NCBI GenBank assembly: GCA_910589195.1
Contig: CAJUTC010000062.1
Location: 1-14,871 of the forward strand
Direction: 5' to 3'
Source of the DNA: an uncultured Lachnospiraceae bacterium
GTDB lineage: Bacteria; Bacillota; Clostridia; Lachnospirales; Lachnospiraceae
DNA length: 14,871 nucleotides
The notes under the pieces were generated by a model that was not told where the DNA came from, did no database searches, and saw nothing but the letters and a program-made list of their open reading frames with translations. The position numbers and the translations under genes were made by a program. The stretch's first letter is position 1; each line of letters opens with the position of its first letter. This document shows, one piece after another, positions 1 through 7,510 of this stretch.

Positions 1-70
1 TTGGTATGTTCTTCATCCATATTTCTTTTATTGCTTTGCCGATTTTCATGCTGATTTCTTTATTAACCAT
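1..70 (-). CDS. N-terminal 23 codons of an unidentified gene (runs off left edge)
   Basis: Read on the minus strand, an ATG at 70 opens MVNKEISMKIGKAIKEIWMK and stays open to the window edge. It follows a good Shine-Dalgarno (GAAGGAAA, about 6 nt upstream of ATG). A TATAAT box lies at 155-150 with a TTGTTG at 176-171. The same frame is open upstream to a TAG near 140 and could encode a longer N-terminus (LDAELNAGLYPVAKYKLKEI), but there is no ribosome binding site there. The peptide is lysine-rich and amphipathic. I recognise no family. It lies directly downstream of a decayed transposase, so it may itself be a remnant. Confidence that it is a real start is moderate to low. Confidence 0.4.
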   Translation of the reverse strand, partial: MVNKEISMKIGKAIKEIWMKNIP

Positions 71-149
71 TAGAATTTCCTTCAATTTATATTTTGCAAC
101 TGGATACAATCCAGCATTCAGTTCAGCGTCCAATAGTTTACTATGCTAA

Positions 150-176
150 ATTATACCATAAATCCTCCAACAACAA
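150..176 (-). promoter_or_regulatory. candidate promoter for the left-edge gene
   Basis: The minus strand has TTGTTG (176-171), a 15-nt spacer and a perfect TATAAT (155-150). This would start transcription near 143, about 70 nt before the ATG at 70. The spacer is shorter than the ideal 17 nt. Confidence 0.35.
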
Positions 177-239
177 AATAAAAATATGCAAGTTCTTGAA
201 GATTTCTTCAACTTTTCATGCAATCCACATTTATCTAAC

Positions 240-635
240 CTAAAGCCATATTTTTGATCATAACCGGCTTCGGACAGCAATGTATTATACCTTGTATAAA
301 GTGCATCGATTGTATCCAGCAAACCTGCCAGGTGATAATTGATCGTTCACCTCCGGACAAATGGCCAGATAAAAGCCAGATCCCTTCTGCACAGAGCCAC
401 AATCAGATCCCGCGCATGGCTGCATAAACAACCGTTGCGTACATCATGATTAGGTTGAACCCATTTCTTCCCTTGGTTGAATACTAAGCCAGCAGCCCAG
501 AAAAATCGATATCCTCCATCATTTTTTTAAGGGTATGGACCGGATCATCATCGGGTAATTCAATTCATAAAAGCTAAATTTGATTTTCTGTTTCTCTAAT
601 TCAAAAAATTCGTTATAATACTTAGTGTTAAGCAT
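240..635 (-). pseudogene. degenerate IS1182-family transposase
   Basis: A minus-strand ATG at 635 opens MLNTKYYNEFFELEKQKIKF and continues as FSFYEL, where a 5-bp duplication (GAATT GAATT) shifts the frame. The sequence resumes as PDDDPVHTLKKMMEDIDFSG, reaches an in-frame TAG where Gln is expected (GLLA*YSTKGRNG), and continues as FNLIMMYATVVYAAMRG. After another frame loss come DLIVALCRRDLAFIW and then INYHLAGLLDTIDALYTRYN plus TLLSEAGYDQKYG. In intact IS1182-type transposases of Lachnospiraceae, as I recall them, these blocks occur in this order, with roughly 80 codons between AFIW and INYHLAG that are missing here. Everything after KYG is also gone. The relic therefore has several frameshifts, a nonsense codon, an internal deletion and a C-terminal truncation. 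It cannot make an active transposase. Family assignment is from remembered sequence, not a search. Confidence 0.75.
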
Positions 636-636
636 A

Positions 637-656
637 GTTACATTATAACATGTAAC
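637..656 (-). promoter_or_regulatory. inverted repeat holding a TATAAT box, at the transposase start
   Basis: Perfect 7-bp arms GTTACAT (637-643) and ATGTAAC (650-656) flank a 6-bp centre. On the minus strand the centre creates TATAAT, about 8 nt before the transposase ATG at 635. It could be an autoregulated transposase promoter or a remnant of the insertion sequence terminal repeat. The other end of the element was not found. Confidence 0.4.
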
Positions 657-660
657 GGAG

Positions 661-690
661 AGAAGATGGCTGTCGTTAGCCTTCTTTTTT
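661..690 (+). terminator. weak hairpin with T tract
   Basis: AGAA and GGCT (661-664, 668-671) pair with AGCC and TTCT (678-685) around a 3-nt bulge. A T-rich run follows (685-698). It has the shape of a plus-strand intrinsic terminator, but no plus-strand gene enters it in the window. It may be a leftover from the flank of the inserted element. Confidence 0.3.
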
Positions 691-702
691 CTCTTTTTAT
701 AG

Positions 703-751
703 AAAAAAACAGGGCGAGGTGCGGCTCATGTAAGCCGTTCCTTGCCCTGTT
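703..751 (-). terminator. intrinsic terminator (tuf-derived, probably now serving purA)
   Basis: On the minus strand, arms AACAGGGC and GCCCTGTT (751-744 and 715-708) extend inward through CCTT/GAGG and AGCCG/CGGCT pairing to a small loop near 727-732. The stem runs directly into seven T residues (709-703). A second small stem, ACTGTC/GACAGT (776-757), precedes it. It sits about 50 nt after the orphan EF-Tu stop codon and about 160 nt after the purA stop, with no other minus-strand terminator between. It is therefore the likely end of the purA transcript. Confidence 0.75.
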
Positions 752-800
752 CAGAACTGTCTATTTCCTGACAGTCCCCATAAATTCAATGAATTTTCAA

Positions 801-858
801 TTACTCAATAATGGTAGCTACACGACCAGATCCAACTGTCCTACCACCCACCCTCACG
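801..858 (-). pseudogene. orphan 3' tail of tuf (EF-Tu C-terminus)
   Basis: Minus-strand codons ending at the TAA (803-801) read GGRTVGSGRVATIIE, the C-terminal tail of bacterial elongation factor Tu. Just upstream, CGT GAG GGT (R E G) is in another frame, because 4 bp (GGGT) are inserted relative to the expected REGGRTVGSG. Beyond about 859 the similarity ends, and the roughly 375 codons that should precede it are absent. It is a 58-bp fragment, not a gene. The terminator that follows probably came with it. The full tuf gene must lie elsewhere, since EF-Tu is essential. Confidence 0.75.
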
Positions 859-912
859 GTTGTGGCATGCCCACATAGCTGAACGTAATATCAAGCAATA
901 TCCAAACACACC

Positions 913-2187
913 CTAACGCATAATAATATCATCCCGGCCCGGCCCATTGGATACCATGGAAATCCGGACGCCGATTTCTTTTTCTACAAACTCAATATAG
1001 TTTTTACAATTCTCTGGCAAATCCTCATACTTTTTAATGCCACGGATGTCACAGTTCCATCCAGGCAAGGTTGTAAGAACCGGTTTAGCTTTTTCCAGCT
1101 TTATAGTAGCAGGGAAATCTTTCGTCACTTCTCCGTCAATCTCATAGCCTATGCACACTGGGATTTCTTTTAAATAGCCCAGCACATCCAAAACCGTAAA
1201 TGCAACTTCTGTCGCACCCTGGATTCGGCAGCCGTAACGGGTTGCTACCGCGTCAAACCATCCCATACGCCGTGGCCGCCCTGTGGTAGCGCCAAACTCG
1301 CCGCCATCGCCGCCTCTGCGCCGCAGTTCATCCGCTTCTTCCCCAAAAATCTCACTGACAAAGGCGCCTGCCCCTACTGCGCTGGAGTAAGCCTTTACAA
1401 CTGTAATAATATCCTTAATCTCATAAGGTGGGATACCTGCGCCGATTGCCCCATAAGCAGCTAAGGTGGATGATGAAGTAACCATGGGATAAATTCCATG
1501 ATCTGGATCCTTTAAGGAACCTAACTGCCCCTCTAACAAGATGGTTTTGCCTGCCCGAATCCCGTCATAAAGATACGCAGACACATCGCATACGTAAGGT
1601 TCGATCATATCCCGGTACTGGCAACAGGTTTCAAAAAGTTCTGCCGGGTCTAAAAGAGGCTTATGGTACAGATGCTCTAACAAAACATTCTTTGTTTCGC
1701 AAATCCCTTCAATTTTTTCCTTCAGTACTGCTTCATCAAATAATTCGCTTACCTGGATTCCAATTTTTGCATATTTATCAGAATAGAACGGCGCAATCCC
1801 GGATTTTGTGGATCCAAAGGACTTTCCCGCTAAACGTGCCTCCTCATAAGTATCAAACAGCACATGATACGGCATCAGGATCTGAGCCCTGTCAGAAACC
1901 AGGATATGAGGCTTTGGAACGCCTCGCTCCACAATCGAATCAATCTCATTGATCAGGTAAGGAATATTCAGCGCCACGCCATTTCCGATAATGCTGGTGG
2001 TGTGATCATAAAATACGCCGGACGGCAGCAGGTGAAGGGCAAATTTACCATAATTATTAATAATCGTGTGACCGGCGTTGCTTCCGCCCTGAAAACGGAC
2101 GATGATGTCGGATTCTTTTGCAAGCATATCTGTGATCTTGCCTTTTCCTTCATCTCCCCAGTTAGCGCCAACGATAGCTCGAACCAT
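913..2187 (-). CDS. purA: adenylosuccinate synthetase, divergent form
   Basis: The enzyme joins IMP and aspartate using GTP to give adenylosuccinate, the first committed step from IMP to AMP, in the cytoplasm. The 424-aa product has the normal family length. It shows the N-terminal GANWGDEGKGK loop (residues 7-17, catalytic Asp12), GGSNAGHT with catalytic His40, IIGNGVALNI (66-75), DPDHGIYPMVTSSS (227-240), GDGGEFGATTGRPRR (293-307) and a C-terminal NGPGRDD. AAAGGAGG lies 7 nt before the ATG at 2187. Several usually invariant positions differ from the E. coli type as I recall it: EGAQG is EGQLG (219-223), TKLDVL is TVLDVL (331-336), and the TGRGIGPAYEDKxxR segment is STKSGIAPFYSDKYAK. The Asp of the guanine-reading LD pair (334) is kept. 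It is monocistronic, with its own promoter at 2236-2263, and is unrelated in function to the glycosidases next door. Confidence 0.93.
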   Translation of the reverse strand: MVRAIVGANWGDEGKGKITDMLAKESDIIVRFQGGSNAGHTIINNYGKFALHLLPSGVFYDHTTSIIGNGVALNIPYLINEIDSIVERGVPKPHILVSDRAQILMPYHVLFDTYEEARLAGKSFGSTKSGIAPFYSDKYAKIGIQVSELFDEAVLKEKIEGICETKNVLLEHLYHKPLLDPAELFETCCQYRDMIEPYVCDVSAYLYDGIRAGKTILLEGQLGSLKDPDHGIYPMVTSSSTLAAYGAIGAGIPPYEIKDIITVVKAYSSAVGAGAFVSEIFGEEADELRRRGGDGGEFGATTGRPRRMGWFDAVATRYGCRIQGATEVAFTVLDVLGYLKEIPVCIGYEIDGEVTKDFPATIKLEKAKPVLTTLPGWNCDIRGIKKYEDLPENCKNYIEFVEKEIGVRISMVSNGPGRDDIIMR

Positions 2188-2235
2188 TTCAATTCCTCCT
2201 TTAGGGTTAACCTACCGTACATTTCTATCGTACGT

Positions 2236-2263
2236 TTTATACTACCCTACTAATTTACAACAA
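2236..2263 (-). promoter_or_regulatory. candidate purA promoter
   Basis: On the minus strand, TTGTTG (2263-2258), a 16-nt spacer and TATAAA (2241-2236) precede purA, giving a leader of about 40 nt. The leader contains the imperfect symmetry CGTAC-N9-GTACG (2233-2215 region). No recognisable PurR box was found. Confidence 0.5.
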
Positions 2264-2648
2264 AATTTGCCATAAGTAAAGAAGAATTCGAAACTGTTTG
2301 CCCTTGTTAGTGTATACCAGATGCATCTGATATGGATTTTGCAAGATGACGGGGCGTATCGTGATTTTTATCTGTAGATTTTCTGAAATGGTCACTTGGT
2401 TTTCGCAAATCATCTTATGAGAAATTTTATGCAGATAATTGTCTTTGGCATTTTGTATTTTTTGTTGTTTTTGGATTTTCGTATTTTCTGCCAGACGCCT
2501 GCTTCAGCCGCCGGATTTTGAAACCCAGTGCCTGCTTTATCAGTTGATTGCCTGTCATTCAAATGATACGTGTGACTTAGAACAAGGTAACGTTTTCAAA
2601 CTTTATGATGTTGGCATCAAAAGGTCTTTTGGCCCTGGTATCAATTTA
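2264..2648. other. intergenic region between the GH3 stop and the purA promoter
   Basis: No gene is recognisable on either strand; the open frames are short and without homology that I can name. It contains a perfect 12-bp palindrome CAGATGCATCTG (2318-2329), which extends imperfectly to 20 bp. It also has two small abutting stems just after the GH3 stop, TGATG/CATCA (2606-2619) and CAAAAG/CTTTTG (2618-2631). Neither stem has a T tract, so the GH3 transcript end is not clear. Confidence 0.5.
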
Positions 2649-4814
2649 TTATAACAGCATACGGATATCCCTGGAAGAAGCGCCTACTGCAATCCGTTTC
2701 CCTTCCGGATTTCCATCCAGCTTTACAAATACCATCTGGGATTCTCCCGGTTTCAGCTCTACCTTTTCAAAGCCTTTTAATTCCTGGAACAATTCCATTC
2801 CGCCTTCTTTTGATGGCACCGAAGGGCGCACATACACCTGCACCACCTCTGAACCGTGACAATTTCCCGTATTTGTAATCAGGCATGACAGATACCAGTC
2901 TTCCCCTTCTTTCACCAGCCTTCCATTGTGGTAGGAAAACGTAGTGTAAGATAAGCCATGGCCAAAGCAAAATTCCGGCTCAATCTGACTGGCATCCAGA
3001 TAACGGTATCCCACATAGATGCCTTCCCGGTAATCCACCTGATCTTCTTTGGCAAATTCCCCGATGGCGTGGGCTGAGCAATCCTCCAGCCTTTTATAAA
3101 AACTTTCCGGAAGCCTGCCGGAAGGATTCACCAGTCCATATAAAACTTCTGCCAGCGCCGTTCCTCCTTCCATCCCGCCATACCAGCACCAAACCAAACT
3201 GTCCGCATTGTGGATCCACTCTCCCATTTCCACCGGGCTTCCTCCAAGAAGCACCACAACGGTGTCTGGCCTTACCTTTAAAAGCTGGCAAATTAATTGA
3301 TCCTGCTCATAGGGAAGCTTCATGTCCTTCCGATCCGCCCCCTCACAATCATATTGGTGGTTTAACCCGCCAATAACAATCACCTGATCATAAAAAGGCG
3401 CTGCTTTGACGGCTTCTTCACGAAGCTGATCTCTCTTTTTCCTTAGGTCTTCCCGGTTTTTCCCGGCCTTTTTCTCAAATGGTAATGGAGCGTTTCCTTC
3501 TTGACACCCACTTGATTCCCGATCTTTGTGTCCGCTTTCTAAACTTGCCTCCTGCCAGTTGATTTCTCCATTATCCGTTTCTTCCAGATTAGAGCAATAT
3601 CCGGGCAAAAAGTCTACCTTAACGTTCCCACCCAGGCATTTCTTAATCCCCATAAGAGGTGAAATTTCATATAATGCTTTGATCTCCGCGCTGCCACCGC
3701 CGTTTGCATGGACACATACCCCATTTTCGCCAATAACCAGTACCCGTTTAATCCCTTTGGCCGGGAGGGGAAGCTGCCCTTTTTTATTTTTCAGCAGTAC
3801 AATGGATTCCCTGGCCACAGAAAGCGCTGTTTTCCTGTGCTCTTCTGTATTGTATGCGCCGCTTTTCCGTTTCCCATCCATCATATGAAGCCGCATCATT
3901 AAAACCAGAATCCGAGTTACCTTTTCATCAATCGCTGTTTCCGGAATCCGTCCCTCTTCAATTGCTTGTTTTAATGGGTTTGCCATAAAGTATTCATCAA
4001 AATCGTATGTAACGGACATTTCAATGTCTAATTGGGAGTTAGCTGCCGCTTCCGTATCATGAACGCCGCCCCAGTCAGAGATCACAACGCCGTCATATTC
4101 CCATTCCTTCCGCAAAATATCTCCTAACAGATACTGGCTCTGACAGCAGTACTCCCCGTATAACCGATTGTAAGCCCCCATCACTGTATAGGATCCGCCT
4201 TTTTTTAACGCATCGTAAAAAGCAGGAAGATATAAGGTCCGCAGCGCTTCTTCATCGATTGTTACATCAACCCAAAGCCGTTCTGTTTCCTGGTTATTTA
4301 CCGCAAAATGTTTTACGCATGCTGCCACATCCCAGTTTTGAATTCCCTGGATAAACGGAACTGCCATTTCTTTTGTCAGGTATGGATCTTCACTAAAGTA
4401 TTCAAAATTTCGTCCGCATAAGGGGCTTCGCTTTAAATTAATTCCTGGAGCCAGGATCACATCCTTTCCACGCCCTCTTGCCTCCCGGCCCAGTACATTT
4501 CCCATCTCTTTTGCCAGCCTTCTGTTCCAGGTGGCTGCCAAGGCGCTGTTACAGGGAAGGTATGTTACTGAATCATCTGTAAGTCCCATCGCCTTCCACT
4601 GATCCGGATAAAATTCCTGGCGAATTCCCATTGGGCCATCCGACATGACCAGAGGCGGGATTCCCAGCCGTTCCACACCTTTTGTTTGAAACAGTGAGGC
4701 GCCGTGGATCATCCCCACCTTTTCATCCAGAGTTAAGGAAGCAGTCAGCTCCCTGGCCTGGTTCCAATATTGTTTTGCCTGTCTTTCCATTTGTTTCGTT
4801 TGATTGCTTGCCAT
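2649..4814 (-). CDS. GH3 beta-glucosidase, intracellular
   Basis: Retaining beta-glycosidase of family GH3, expected to remove terminal beta-linked glucose from oligosaccharides in the cytoplasm (no signal peptide). The ATG at 4814 (MASNQTK, 721 aa) is preferred because GGAGGAG lies just before it; ATG 4826 and TTG 4829 are in frame but less well placed. Numbering from 4814: TIM-barrel domain about 20-320 with GPMGIRQEF, KHFAVNNQE (168-176) and the nucleophile motif VISDWGG (Asp247). The alpha/beta sandwich spans about 335-580 with WYGGMEGG (546-553, likely acid/base Glu549). A C-terminal fibronectin-III-like domain starts near FGHGLSYTTFSY. A charged insertion (about 410-465, rich in Glu and Lys) splits the sandwich domain; there is no PA14 domain. 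It follows GH31 by about 210 nt that hold a tandem repeat of its own start region. Exact substrate cannot be read from sequence; context suggests xyloglucan-derived cello-oligosaccharides. Confidence 0.92.
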   Translation of the reverse strand: MASNQTKQMERQAKQYWNQARELTASLTLDEKVGMIHGASLFQTKGVERLGIPPLVMSDGPMGIRQEFYPDQWKAMGLTDDSVTYLPCNSALAATWNRRLAKEMGNVLGREARGRGKDVILAPGINLKRSPLCGRNFEYFSEDPYLTKEMAVPFIQGIQNWDVAACVKHFAVNNQETERLWVDVTIDEEALRTLYLPAFYDALKKGGSYTVMGAYNRLYGEYCCQSQYLLGDILRKEWEYDGVVISDWGGVHDTEAAANSQLDIEMSVTYDFDEYFMANPLKQAIEEGRIPETAIDEKVTRILVLMMRLHMMDGKRKSGAYNTEEHRKTALSVARESIVLLKNKKGQLPLPAKGIKRVLVIGENGVCVHANGGGSAEIKALYEISPLMGIKKCLGGNVKVDFLPGYCSNLEETDNGEINWQEASLESGHKDRESSGCQEGNAPLPFEKKAGKNREDLRKKRDQLREEAVKAAPFYDQVIVIGGLNHQYDCEGADRKDMKLPYEQDQLICQLLKVRPDTVVVLLGGSPVEMGEWIHNADSLVWCWYGGMEGGTALAEVLYGLVNPSGRLPESFYKRLEDCSAHAIGEFAKEDQVDYREGIYVGYRYLDASQIEPEFCFGHGLSYTTFSYHNGRLVKEGEDWYLSCLITNTGNCHGSEVVQVYVRPSVPSKEGGMELFQELKGFEKVELKPGESQMVFVKLDGNPEGKRIAVGASSRDIRMLL

Positions 4815-4950
4815 GCTCTCCTCCATCAATTGTCAGTTATTCTCTCCTCTATTGATTGCCAGTTATACTCCTCTCCATCGATTACCAGTTATGCTCTTCT
4901 CCATCAATTGCCGATTATCTTCTTCTACATCGATTGCCGTCTTTTTTACA
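4795..4950 (-). repeat. 26-bp tandem repeat covering the GH3 translation start
   Basis: Five consecutive 26-bp units (4821-4846, 4847-4872, 4873-4898, 4899-4924, 4925-4950) share the plus-strand core ATCRATTGCCAGTTAT at an exact 26-bp period; the last unit is more diverged. A sixth, degenerate unit (4795-4820, about 17 of 26 matches to consensus) overlaps the first GH3 codons. On the minus strand each unit carries a purine-rich Shine-Dalgarno-like stretch (GGAGAAGAG, GGAGAGGAG, AGAGGAGAG, GGAGGAGAG). The real unit is followed by ATGGC and the others by ATAAC. Upstream units encode tiny frames such as MERSITGNQ-stop, resembling the GH3 start MEESMASNQ. The array looks like tandem duplication of the initiation region. 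Confidence 0.85.
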
Positions 4951-5045
4951 ATTCACAAATGCTGCCGGCACATTATTTCAACTGCCTAAGGTAATGGTCT
5001 TTCAACTGTGGAAACCTACGGTAAACATTAAAATTTACAATTCAC
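4945..5045. repeat. 12-bp direct repeat pair flanking the GH31-GH3 spacer
   Basis: TTTACAATTCAC occurs at 4945-4956 and again at 5034-5045. The second copy encodes the last residues of GH31 (VNCK). The 77 bp between them hold no gene and no clear terminator. It may mark an old local duplication or may be chance. Confidence 0.4.
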
Positions 5046-7416
5046 TTCCTGGTCTTTTTCCTGCAAGATTACCACTGTATCATTTCCTTCTTTTTTCAAA
5101 GTTCCCCTGTCAGACCATGTTAGCAGGCAATTGATGAAACGGATCCGTACCGGATGCTCCCAACTGGCAAGGGTCTTGCCGTCTTCTGGCTCTATTGACG
5201 CTTCGCTTTCGCTGCTTCCTTCTTCCAGCTTGATCACCAAACCGTCTTCCTTGCGCTCAATCAACAGGCGTTGTACGGCAGAGCCGTTTTCAGATAAAAT
5301 CCCCTTTGCCCCTTTCCTTCCCAAATAAACCTTCCATTCCAAATCTTCAAATCCCCATTCTGCCTTTGTACGGCCAGGGGTAGTGGGGATCCCGCTGCCT
5401 TCCCTTACCCACAGCGGAATCGAATGGTAATCATGGTATTCCTCTCTCCATTTTCCCCCTTCTGCTTGCTCTCCAGTCAGATAATTAGTCCAAGCCCCCT
5501 CTGGCAGGTAGTAGGCTACTGTCCCTTCCTGGCAAAAAACAGGAGCTACTAAAAGGGAATCTCCCAGCATATATTGCTTGTCCAAGTAGCTGCAATTGCG
5601 GTCTTTTTCAAATTCCAGCGCCATGCTGCGCATCATCGGAATGCCTGTTTTTGAAGTTTGTATGCCACTTGAATAGAAGTAAGGCAGAAGTTCCAGCTTT
5701 AAGCGAGTGAAAAACCGGACCACATCTACTGCTTCCTCATCGTATGCCCAGGGAACCCGGTATGAAGTGCTTCCATGAAGGCGGCTGTGGGTAGATAAAA
5801 GGCCAAAGGCTGCCCAGCGTTTATACACATCTGGAGTAGACTGGCTTTCAAAACCGCCGATGTCATGGCTCCAGAAGCCGAATCCGCTACTGGTTAAGGA
5901 CAAACCGCCCCGCAAGCTTTCCTCCATAGATTCATAGTCAGACCAGCAGTCGCCGCCCCAGTGAACCGGGAATTTCTGGCCTCCTGCCGTGGCAGAACGG
6001 GCAAATAAAATGGCTTCCTCTTTCCCTCTCCTTTTTTCCAATACCTGGTATACGGTCTGATTATACAAATAGGGATAGAAATTATGCATTTTCATTGGAT
6101 CAGACCCATTGTGGTATACCACATTTACCGGAATCCGCTCGCCAAAATCCGTCTTAAAGCAGTCTACTCCCATGTCCATCAGCATTTCCAGCTTATCCTG
6201 ATACCAGCGGCAGGCCTCCGGGTTAGTAAAATCCACAATCGCAAGGCCTGACTGCCACATATCCCACTGCCATACATCACCGTTTTCCTTTTTCAGGAAA
6301 TATCCGTTTTCCACGCCTTCATCGAAAAGGTCTGACTCCTGACCGATATAAGGGTTGATCCAGACGCAAACCCGTATCCCTTTCGCCTTAATCCGGCTAA
6401 GCATCCCTTCCGGATCTGGAAATACCCGTTCATCCCAGATAAAGTCTGTCCAGTGGAATTCCCGCATCCAGCAGCAATCAAAGTGGAATACGCTTAAAGG
6501 AATCCCCCGCTCCTCCATGCCGTTAATAAAGCTCATTACTGTTTCTTCATCATAATTTGTGGTAAATGAGGTGGAAAGCCAAAGGCCATACGTCCACGGG
6601 GCAAGGCTGGCCGGTTTCCCGGTTAAATCCGTATACCGCATCAGCACTTCCTTCATAGTTGGACCGTTAATCACAAAGTAATCCAGATTTTCTCCCGGGA
6701 CGCTGAACGCGGTCTTTGTTACCTGCTCTGTAGCCACTTCAAATTCCACCTTTTCCGGGTGGTTCACAAATACGCCATAACCACGGTTTGACAGGTAGAA
6801 CGGAATATTTTTATAAGACTGCTCTGTGTTGGTTCCCCCGTCCTCATTCCAGATTGCTATGGATTGGCCGTTTTTCACAAAAGGGGTAAACCGTTCACCA
6901 AAACCGTACACCAGCTCGCCAACAGAAAGGCCAAGCTGCTGGCGCATATAGGCATTGCTTTCTTTCCCCACATCATAAGCCAGCCCTTTCCAGTCTGTTT
7001 TAATATAGGCCAAATCGCCTTTTAAGCTTTTGGTCAAAAGCCTGCCTTCACTTTCATAGGACATGGACCAGTTTTCCTTGTGGATCACCAGCTTTAACTT
7101 CCCGCTTTCTATCTGAAGGAGGTTTCCTTCTTCCGTCACCTTAAGGGGTTGCGGATTCAGGTTTAAATGAAAATTGGGTTCTTTTTTCCTGACGCCTTTG
7201 TGGTGCACTACCTGCACCCGGATCATTTCCGGCATAGGCGCTGTAATTCGGATGGTTAAATTCACCCCATCCAGGGTATCCCCCCTTTTTATGGATGTAT
7301 CTGGTGGGGGCTAAAATGCGCAGCTCATATTCCTGTTTCTTAACCTCATATGCCTGCTGTGGGGAAAAGCTTTGGTAGCCTTCCTTTAGCAGCCAACAGC
7401 CATTGTGAAATTTCAT
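5028..7416 (-). CDS. yicI: GH31 alpha-xylosidase (YicI type), one-base frameshift at 7280-7285
   Basis: Retaining exo-enzyme that removes alpha-1,6-linked xylose from the non-reducing-end glucose of xyloglucan oligosaccharides; no signal peptide. The true start is the ATG at 7416 (MKFHNGCWLLKEGYQSFSPQ), with AGAGAGGAAA upstream. The first 45 codons run to HKKG; then a run of six G on the minus strand puts the rest out of frame. Dropping one G continues as GDTLDGVNLTIRITAPMPEM, as in the family. The downstream open part begins only at a GTG at 7265 with no ribosome binding site. The corrected length is 795 aa (YicI 772). The body holds KTDFGERIP (nucleophile Asp423 in corrected numbering) and HWGGDCWSDYESM (acid/base Asp489); their 66-residue spacing equals YicI Asp416/Asp482. 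Positions equivalent to YicI Phe277, Cys307, Trp345 and Lys414 are kept; Phe308 is Cys. The indel may be a sequencing error, a true mutation or slippage-tolerated. Confidence 0.9.
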
Positions 7417-7480
7417 AATGATTTCCTCTCTTTACCATTCTTGAATGTTTACAGCCACATCCTACCATATCATTTTTCAG

Positions 7481-7510
7481 AAAAACACCTTACTTTTTTT
7501 ACATGAAACC
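7481..7510 (-). promoter_or_regulatory. shared upstream element, copy 1 (GH31)
   Basis: Positions 7481-7503 are identical over 23 bp to 14354-14376 ahead of GH42, and the next 7 bp (7504-7510) match with two differences. The minus strand reads TGTAAAAAAAGTAAGGTG followed by a T run. About 8 nt further on is the extended -10-like TGATATGGT (7472-7464), about 50 nt before the GH31 ATG. The element covers the -35 zone, as expected for an activator site or unusual promoter. It lies directly behind the GH29 stop, so GH31 can be expressed separately from GH29. Confidence 0.6.

Noticed and set aside
666..878. 70-aa plus-strand open frame
   Set aside because: It spans the terminators and the antisense of the tuf tail; no ribosome binding site and no family.
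913..2187. PurZ-type (phage 2-aminoadenylosuccinate synthetase) reading of the purA gene
   Set aside because: The catalytic Asp of GDEGKGK, which as I recall is replaced in PurZ, is present at residue 12.
2583..2598. cre-like GTAACGTTTTCA downstream of GH3
   Set aside because: Three mismatches, and it sits at a gene's 3' side far from the purA promoter.
4821..4950. CRISPR-like array
   Set aside because: The units are contiguous 26-bp repeats with no unique spacers and no cas genes.
4856..5134. Plus-strand open frames across the 26-bp repeats
   Set aside because: The repeats keep frames open by chance; no start signals, and they run antisense into GH31.
5028..7265. GH31 as an intact 745-aa gene starting at GTG 7265
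   Set aside because: No ribosome binding site at the GTG, the family N-terminus is clearly encoded just upstream in the next frame, and a one-base correction in G6 joins them.
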